Source: Streptomyces ruber (GTDB lineage Bacteria > Actinomycetota > Actinomycetes > Streptomycetales > Streptomycetaceae). From it: 64,000 nucleotides of DNA. The DNA is taken from the NCBI RefSeq assembly GCF_014648075.1, contig NZ_BMQK01000002.1:620001-684000 (forward strand), in the 5' to 3' direction. Shown in pieces: positions 59,401 to 64,000 of this stretch. Below the pieces are notes generated by a model. It saw nothing but the letters and a program-made list of their open reading frames with translations, was not told the origin of the DNA and did not search any database. The position numbers and the translations under genes are program-made. How positions within the stretch are numbered: position 1 is the stretch's first letter; every line of letters begins with the position of its first letter.

Positions 59401-59620
59401 GCCGGGCGCGATGGAGATTCTCCTCCTCAAGGCCGTTTAAGGCGAAGTCGTCGAGACTGTGGCCGTGCAGGAGCAGGCGCAGGTCGACTTGGGCCAACTC
59501 CTCTTGGAGCGCCTCGTAGACGAACACGGAAAACGACTCAGTCAGCGAGTCCAGGCGCGTGGCGCCGGTCAGATGCTTGCGTAGCCGGTCGATCGTGCGG
59601 CCCGCGTCGCTGGGGACCAT
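56444..59620 (-). CDS. SNF2-type helicase of the restriction locus
   Basis: 1058 residues from ATG 59620. The N-terminal 230 residues are helical with a PLD-like start absent. The SNF2 motor follows: Walker A ADSVGLGKT near 244, motif II DESHNFRNNP near 335, LSATPVN near 370, a long insert (about 420-640), then the C-lobe with ATDTISEGQNLQ near 762 and QRFGRVDRLG near 790. This arrangement is the HepA/RapA-like SNF2 group found in defence loci. As first gene of a four-gene unit (helicase, DUF4391, mod, res) it probably assists the restriction complex or acts as a separate DNA translocase. Confidence 0.88.
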   Translation of the reverse strand: MVPSDAGRTIDRLRKHLTGATRLDSLTESFSVFVYEALQEELAQVDLRLLLHGHSLDDFALNGLEEENLHRARLDQHRVARAFLNWAEEHLQARALKRRTRGTWTSVDGPFPYVVDGAGLEAESLGLVASQDLYFPLETTEAEKVAQAVVRFERMWHDDGTSSTVQEEFLNAARALFEDRAPESVYLRILTSLFKDFVEEASEETAERDRTGLHDSVVWKKLYKFQRDGVLGAIEKLERHNGCIIADSVGLGKTFEALAVIKYYELRNDRVLVLAPKRLRENWTIYRGNDRRNPLAADRFHYDVLNHTDLSRTGGLSGDIDLANVNWGNYDLVVIDESHNFRNNPQVKGRTTRYERLMDEVFRSGVRTKVLMLSATPVNTRLADLKNQVLFATEGDDRALASDGIRSIETTLNKAQRHFNEWQRLPAATRSTKSLVGTLGMDYIRLLDLVTIARSRKHIEKYYGTKDVGRFPTRLAPVNLTPPIDTADMMIPLEEINRSILRLNLAAYKPTSYVSAKHESKYAALYDQRVRTGGRRVWRQTDRENNVVHLLRVGLLKRLESSVNSLGKTLGKILATMESAIASIDAYEATGAEGTSIDSFADLEEIDLDDPQFEDTVGGSVKVFLADIDRVRWRQELEHDRDTVASLLAEVTAVDADRDAKLAELKRFLRDKVEHPTNDGNRKALVFTAFSDTAEYLYEHVARWARDELGVHVALVTGQSTRSTLPMKRVHMVDVLTAFSPRSKDGDPDDPQIDIVIATDTISEGQNLQDCDTVINYDIHWNPVRIVQRFGRVDRLGTTNTSVQLVNFWPNMDLDAYINLEARVSSRMTLLDVSATGEENVLDVTSGDMNDLDYRRKQLQQMQQAAPTMEDLAGGLSITDLTLSDFRMDAAARARDELQEIAGWPLALFGVSRFDKTLADDGLAPGAVFLLRVRDDAFALSEGYPLAPYVLAYVTDDGSLAHKIEEPKLALDVLRHHCLGSTEPDAAILGEFDRATRSGRSMKHYRDLLEVAVRAASGKAEESMVASLFSAGPSLLGTEAAAPGLEAVDLIAWLAVLP

Positions 59621-59931
59621 GAAAGAGGAACCTCCGGGGCTGTGGACGTGGATTTACTGTCGTAGGTCACACCGGGTGACCGGTGATCGACAGGCGGTCT
59701 GGATCAGGCGGCGACCCTGGAAGCAGTTCCCCTGTCGGCTGCCCTTGCTCGTCCAGTTCCCAGTGCCAGGCCGGCTTCGCGAACGGCGAATTGATGATCG
59801 GGTTCTCGATCACTACTGCCATGCTCTAGATACCCCCCTCATGCCACATCTGCGTGGACCGTACATCCTGCCACTGCCACTGCCCCTGCCACTGCCACTG
59901 CCACTGCCATTGACACCCCATTCGTGCATGA
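59621..59931. other. Gap between the two defence operons
   Basis: 311 bases with no convincing gene. It should contain the promoter of the helicase-restriction operon (starting at 59620) and the end of the operon to the right. The main feature is the CTGCCA hexamer array at 59868-59909. Confidence 0.5.
59868..59909. repeat. Hexamer microsatellite (CTGCCA)7
   Basis: Seven consecutive CTGCCA units, the third being CTGCCC, start 22 bases beyond the stop codon of the SF1 helicase gene (59932, minus strand). Length polymorphism between strains is likely, with little coding consequence. Confidence 0.9.
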
Positions 59932-61296
59932 TCACGCCGCCCGCACCCGATGCTCCCCCCGCTCCAGCCACCCCATGACCACCTGATGTGCCCGCCACCC
60001 GTCCGGAAACTTAGGCGGCACATCCAGGTACACAGGACTGCTCCGCGGATGCCGGTCCAGCAGATCGCGAATGCCGGCGCGAGCCACCACGATGCAGGCG
60101 AAGCGGTGCCGGGAGAGCAGGACGCACAGGCGGCCCGTCTCCAGGTGGAAGGCGGAGGCGTCCTGGCGGCCGGAGAGCGGGTGCCAGACGAGGGTGACGT
60201 CGAACTCGCGGCCCTGGAGGCGGTTGGCCGTGTCCACCGTGATGCCGGTCAGGCCGCGGGCGGTGAGGCGGGAGCGGACCGCGTCCGCCTGCACGGTGCG
60301 GGCCGTGCCGATCGCGATGCGGTCCGCGGTCAGGGGCTCCCCGTTCACCAGTGCGCCGCGCTCCAGCAGCCGGGCCGCCGTCGTTACCAGGGCGTCCGCC
60401 ACCTCCGGGTCCTGGTCCAGGGTGTGGCGGGCGGGGAGTTCCAGGTGGCCCCAGCCGGAGGCGGCGGCCCGGGCGAGGACATCGTCCAGAGGGCTGGAAC
60501 CGTGCGGCAGGATGCCGTACGAGAGTACGCGCTCCGGTGCCGTCGTGCCGGGGACGAATCGGTAGAAGGGGTAGAAGGCCTGCTCGACCAGGGGTGCCGC
60601 CGTCTCCGGCAGGCGCCAGGAGACGGGGAGCTGGTGGCGTACGAGGTCGGGGTTGTGGGCGAGGGTGACGTCGACCGCGTTGCGCAGGGGGTCCCAGGTC
60701 AGGCCGTGCCAGCGGTCGGTCTCCACGGTGGCGAAGGGGTCGAGCTGGCCGGGGTCGCCGACGAAGAGGACCTGCGAGTCGTTCTCGGAAAACAGTGGGG
60801 CCGTCGCCAGGAGTGCGTCCGAGCGCATCTGGTACGCCTCGTCGACGATGGCCCACCGCCACGGCGCGCACTTGTCCGGGGTGACGAACGACCACTTCTT
60901 CGCGGTGGAGACCACGACGGGCAGATCGCGCAGGTCCGATACCTGGCTGCTCCCGGTGACGTTGGGGTGCCGGGTGACGCGGGGCGGGAGGGTGTGGCCG
61001 CCGGCGTGGAGGCGGCCGAGCGCCAGGCCGGGGTGCTCCCGCGCGATACGGTCCACCAGGTCGTCGACCTGCTCGTTGGTCTGCGCGACGATCATGAGCT
61101 GATGGCCCGCGGACGTCAGATGCCCGGTGGCCTTCACAACCAGCGTGGACTTCCCGGCCCCGGGAGGCGAGTCCACGACGACGCCCCGGCCGGGTGCGGT
61201 GTCGAGGCTGGTCAGGATGCCCGCGACCGCCCGGTCCGCGCGTTCGCCGGGGGTGAGGGCTTCGGGCTCCCCGGTGTCGGGAAGGAGGGCGGTCAC
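59932..61296 (-). CDS. SF1B (Upf1/Dna2-like) helicase
   Basis: 454 residues from GTG 61296 (GTGA overlap with the previous gene). Motifs in order: Walker A PPGAGKS near 42, Walker B/II VDEAYQM near 150, GDPGQLDPF (III) near 172, SWRLPETA (IV) near 214, TANRLQGREFDVTLV (V) near 358, LLSRHRF (VI) near 395. This is a compact SF1B helicase (5'-3') without large insertions. It is the last gene of a three-gene unit whose first gene encodes a Cas4/Dna2-like Fe-S protein, so the pair resembles a Dna2 split in two. Confidence 0.9.
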   Translation of the reverse strand: MTALLPDTGEPEALTPGERADRAVAGILTSLDTAPGRGVVVDSPPGAGKSTLVVKATGHLTSAGHQLMIVAQTNEQVDDLVDRIAREHPGLALGRLHAGGHTLPPRVTRHPNVTGSSQVSDLRDLPVVVSTAKKWSFVTPDKCAPWRWAIVDEAYQMRSDALLATAPLFSENDSQVLFVGDPGQLDPFATVETDRWHGLTWDPLRNAVDVTLAHNPDLVRHQLPVSWRLPETAAPLVEQAFYPFYRFVPGTTAPERVLSYGILPHGSSPLDDVLARAAASGWGHLELPARHTLDQDPEVADALVTTAARLLERGALVNGEPLTADRIAIGTARTVQADAVRSRLTARGLTGITVDTANRLQGREFDVTLVWHPLSGRQDASAFHLETGRLCVLLSRHRFACIVVARAGIRDLLDRHPRSSPVYLDVPPKFPDGWRAHQVVMGWLERGEHRVRAA

Positions 61297-62804
61297 TCCC
61301 AGGTCTCCTCTGCGTCCTCGTCGGTGGGTTCGTACGGCTGCGGCGGACCGCCGTGGGTCCAGGGGGTGTTCTCCTCGTCGGGCAGGGCGGACGGCATGGC
61401 CGTCGGGTTGAGCGTGGTGTACGTCAGCTCCTCGCCGGTCTCCGCGAGGGTGCCGGCCGGTGCCGGCGGCTTGCGCTTGTTCGCGAAGCCGCCCTTGAGC
61501 TGGAGCACCACGGTGTGACCGCCGTCGTCCTCCTGCCGGACCTCGAGGATTCGTGCCTCCTGGCCGGGCCGGGCGGGAGACTTCACAGTCGTGCCGACCG
61601 CGAGGCCGACGCGGGCGTCGGTACGGAGTGTGATCGTCGGGCGCCACACCTGCGATCCGGGACGGGCGCCGGGGACGAAGCGGTCCTCGTCCCTGGCCGT
61701 CACCGTGCCCGTGAACGCCTCGCCGGTCAGCTCGTACTCCGCCATCACCAGCGGGTCGTCGTACGCGCGTTCCGCCTCGTAGCGGGCGACGGCGTCCTCC
61801 AGCCGGGCCAGGCGGCGGGCGGCTCTGACGGCCTGGTCACGGCGGGCCTGCGGGCGGCCGTCGGCGTCCAGGTACTCGGCGTACTCGGAGAACCAGCGCC
61901 GGTCGAGGGCCCAGCGGTCGGGGACGTGGGCACCTTCCGGCAGCTCGCGAAGCAGCTCCACGCCACGCCACATCAGCCGCCAGGTGGGCATCATCTGGCC
62001 GCTCAGTTCACGGTCGATCTGGCGGCCGACCGCCTCGCGTCCGCGGTCGTCGGGCGCCTCGTCGTAGCGCGTCATCAGCTCGTGGAGGGTCCGGTCGAAG
62101 ACCGGGTCCGTGGACGGGCCGGCCGGCGGCCACACGGCGGGGTCCTCCGCATCCCGCGCCGCCTGCGCACCGTCGCTGCCCTCCGGCGGATCGATCCAGG
62201 CGAGCAGGGAGGCGAGGTGGGAGTCCTCGGAAGGGCTCTGGCCCGTGGCCCAGTGCGCGGCGAGCAGCCGGGTCATCGCGAGAAGCACACTGGAGTTCGG
62301 GAACTCGGCCAGCTCCGCGCACCAGGTCAGCCACTTGCCGAGGGCAGGCACGGACGGGTCGACCGCGTACGGCCCCTCGGTGGCGCGCAGCCTGGTCAGT
62401 CGGCCGAGCAGGCGTACGTACGCAATGCCCTCGCCGTTCGGCACGAGGAGCTGCGGGGCCCGCTGGAAGCGCAGGCGTTCCTCCTTCTCCTTGCCGCGGC
62501 CGATGGTGTAGGGCTCTGTCTCCGTCCGGCACCCGTCGATGTACGCGAGGAGGAGTGCGGCGAGCCGCTCGGCGAACCGGAAGCGTTCAGCGCGGTTGCG
62601 CGGCTGGCGAACGGTGAGGAGGGTCGGGTGGTCGGGGTCCGTACCCGCCAGTGCGGCGAGGGGCGCGCACGCCTCGCCGGCGAGGGTGAGCGGCACCAGG
62701 ACGAACGGCTTCTCGTCCAGGTGCTGGTGGCGGACGGTCGTCAGCGGTTCGGCACGGCCGGTGCGGGACGCCGTGAGCGTCGCGACGGTGGACAGGACGC
62801 TCAT
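61293..62804 (-). CDS. Unknown middle protein of the three-gene operon
   Basis: 503 residues from ATG 62804, with 4-base overlaps at both ends (ATGA with the first gene, GTGA with the helicase). I recognise no catalytic motif. N-terminal 100 residues may be a mixed alpha-beta domain; about 240-340 is helical with a coiled-coil segment (RRDQAVRAARRLARLEDAVARYEAERAYDD). A beta-rich part (about 360-450; TITLRTDARVGLAVGTTVKS, then RILEVRQEDDGGHTVVLQLKGG) could be an OB- or SH3-like barrel. It may bridge nuclease-like and helicase proteins or bind DNA. Truly unassigned. Confidence 0.75.
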   Translation of the reverse strand: MSVLSTVATLTASRTGRAEPLTTVRHQHLDEKPFVLVPLTLAGEACAPLAALAGTDPDHPTLLTVRQPRNRAERFRFAERLAALLLAYIDGCRTETEPYTIGRGKEKEERLRFQRAPQLLVPNGEGIAYVRLLGRLTRLRATEGPYAVDPSVPALGKWLTWCAELAEFPNSSVLLAMTRLLAAHWATGQSPSEDSHLASLLAWIDPPEGSDGAQAARDAEDPAVWPPAGPSTDPVFDRTLHELMTRYDEAPDDRGREAVGRQIDRELSGQMMPTWRLMWRGVELLRELPEGAHVPDRWALDRRWFSEYAEYLDADGRPQARRDQAVRAARRLARLEDAVARYEAERAYDDPLVMAEYELTGEAFTGTVTARDEDRFVPGARPGSQVWRPTITLRTDARVGLAVGTTVKSPARPGQEARILEVRQEDDGGHTVVLQLKGGFANKRKPPAPAGTLAETGEELTYTTLNPTAMPSALPDEENTPWTHGGPPQPYEPTDEDAEETWE

Positions 62805-63919
62805 GCGGCCCCCCGGCGGAGTCGGCGCAGCCGGGCGGCGGCGCGCAGCAGCTCGGTGGCTTCCGCCTCGGCCTCTCCCGGGGCGGTGACGCCGTCCAGG
62901 TAGTCGAGCGCGATGCGGGTGGAGTCGATGCCCGGCAGGTCGTTGCGCACGCCGCTGCCCAGGCGGGCCGGCGAGGCACACCCGTCGGCCTGGTCGCGGC
63001 AGTAGCGCGCCATCTCGCAGAAGGACAGGCAGGATGGCGTGTAGGAGGCGTCCAACGCCTCTATGGAGGAGGAGAGCTCGTCCGTGCTTCGGGTCGGGTC
63101 CAGGGTGGCCGTCTCGGGGAGCCGGGCCGCGAGGTCCTCGGCGCGCCGCAGCCGCGAGAGCTGGAACTGAAGGGCGTCGAGTTCCTGCCGGAGGTCGATC
63201 AGGCTGCCGTAGGGGCGGTTGGAGAAGTCCTTGGGGCAGACGAGCAGGAACTCGTGCGAGATCTGCTCGGTGGGCAGGCCGGCGGTCTCGAAGACGCTGC
63301 GCAGGGCGAGGACGTACACCGCGGCCTGCTTGGCCGCCTCCGCGACGGCGGTCGGATTGGCCTGGCCGTCGATCGCCGCGAACGAGCGGATCAGGACGAC
63401 GTAGAACTTCCCCCCGATGCGGTGGGTGAGCGCGTCCGGTTCCAGGTACGCCGTCTGGCCGGCGACTTCGAGGGTGAGCACCGGGCGGTCGAGAATGAGC
63501 CGTACGTCCTGGCCGGAGGCCACGTGCGCGATGAGGCGGCGGGTCTCCCGCTCGCGCATGTGCAGGGCCGTGTTGCCCCCCACCTCGTTGAGGTCGGTGA
63601 CATGGGCCTCTGCCACGGGGACGGAGAGCTGCTCGCGCAGGAGCCGGATGAGCTCGGCGTACCCGCCCCATTTCACGAGGCCGTGGAATGCCTGTTCGCG
63701 GGCGAGGGCGAAGGGCGACTGGCCGAAGCGCGGCTCGTATCCGACCTGCTGGGCGAGGAGTGCCTTGTCCACCCCGGCGGCGTCGAGGACGGCGCGGCGG
63801 GTGCAGGCGGGATTGGCGGTCAGGGCGGTGATCTTGCGGGCGGTGTACGGCTGAGGGGGCTGCGGTCCACGCAGCCGCGCGAGTCGGCCGTCGGGGGGTC
63901 CGGACTGCTGCGAGGGCAT
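62801..63919 (-). CDS. Cas4/Dna2-like Fe-S PD-(D/E)xK family protein, degenerate active site
   Basis: 372 residues from ATG 63919, but the frame stays open to the window edge, so the true start could be further upstream. Cys39 (NPACTRR) and a C-terminal Cys297-x3-Cys301-x5-Cys307 set, plus Cys314, match the split Fe-S cluster of Cas4, AddB and Dna2 nucleases. The core has Asp162 (LEPDALTHR) and QAAVY (QxxxY) but LIRSF where E-x-K is expected (about 174-178). Fold placement is therefore reasonable, nuclease activity doubtful. It is coupled by overlaps to an unknown protein and an SF1B helicase. Confidence 0.65.
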   Translation of the reverse strand: MPSQQSGPPDGRLARLRGPQPPQPYTARKITALTANPACTRRAVLDAAGVDKALLAQQVGYEPRFGQSPFALAREQAFHGLVKWGGYAELIRLLREQLSVPVAEAHVTDLNEVGGNTALHMRERETRRLIAHVASGQDVRLILDRPVLTLEVAGQTAYLEPDALTHRIGGKFYVVLIRSFAAIDGQANPTAVAEAAKQAAVYVLALRSVFETAGLPTEQISHEFLLVCPKDFSNRPYGSLIDLRQELDALQFQLSRLRRAEDLAARLPETATLDPTRSTDELSSSIEALDASYTPSCLSFCEMARYCRDQADGCASPARLGSGVRNDLPGIDSTRIALDYLDGVTAPGEAEAEATELLRAAARLRRLRRGAA

Positions 63920-64000
63920 CGTCTCTGTTTCGGGAACGTCTTCGGGAGCTGATCGGCGTGCGAGGCGTCTGACGTCAGCGCCGTCGAAAAGGGTCAGGGC
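63920..64000 (-). other. Right window edge, open reading frame continues
   Basis: The 81 bases to the edge have no stop in the frame of the Fe-S protein (minus strand); they would encode 27 extra residues (beginning ALTLFDGADVRRLARRS). Either the gene starts further right or this is the tail of an upstream gene in the same frame. The other two minus frames contain stops here. Confidence 0.5.

Noticed and set aside
57428..59440. 670-codon frame antisense to the defence SNF2 helicase
   Set aside because: No domain; the opposite strand has all helicase motifs.

Overview
The window is a piece of an actinomycete chromosome, almost certainly Streptomyces. GC is very high (about 70% or more in most genes), third codon positions are strongly G/C, GTG starts and 4-base ATGA/GTGA overlaps are common, and the regulators are Streptomyces-type (LAL/LuxR, XRE-DUF5753 with DUF397, MmyB-like XRE, F420-dependent LLM enzyme). 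No rRNA or tRNA gene was seen. Region 1 (1-9.0 kb) looks like core genome: a Gfo/Idh/MocA dehydrogenase cut by the left edge, a divergent GntR regulator, a ROK sugar kinase with a small membrane protein, and an SNF2 helicase translationally coupled to a SWIM zinc-finger protein. Region 2 (9.1-26.3 kb) is an acquired island. It is bounded by two different 5' ends of the same gene, pcaL: a 35-codon stub on the left and an intact gene with a foreign-looking first 33 codons on the right. Inside are remnants of a Tn3-type transposase, resolvases, IS3/IS5-like transposases and a helicase, mixed with intact oxidative-stress or detoxification genes: an Rrf2 regulator with three operators facing a SnoaL-like protein, an aldehyde dehydrogenase, LtrA, two SDRs, an XRE regulator, a large LAL regulator, an alpha/beta hydrolase with a Cys nucleophile, a monooxygenase and a DsbA-like protein. 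A 165-bp block lies almost identically in front of the aldehyde dehydrogenase and the hydrolase. Region 3 (26.2-41.7 kb) is house-keeping-like: bifunctional PcaL, an MBL hydrolase, exonuclease III, secreted SGNH and S15-type hydrolases, gamma-glutamyltransferase, a ClpC-like unfoldase, a GC-rich 9-bp-period repeat tract, a small XRE regulator and a large unknown protein. Region 4 (41.8-48.1 kb) is a reductive pyrimidine or hydantoin degradation operon: carbon-nitrogen hydrolase, class III aminotransferase, dihydropyrimidinase, F420-dependent oxidoreductase and NCS1 permease. No pyrimidine-reducing dehydrogenase is visible. Region 5 (48.2-64.0 kb) is a defence or accessory island: an RHH/PIN toxin-antitoxin pair with a palindromic operator, a decayed whiJ-like trio, a type III restriction-modification system (res, mod) joined to a DUF4391-like protein and an SNF2-type helicase, and next to it a tightly coupled three-gene operon. 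That operon encodes a Cas4/Dna2-like Fe-S protein with an altered active site, an unknown protein and an SF1B helicase, and resembles a split Dna2. It is the best candidate for an undescribed system and may continue past the right edge.
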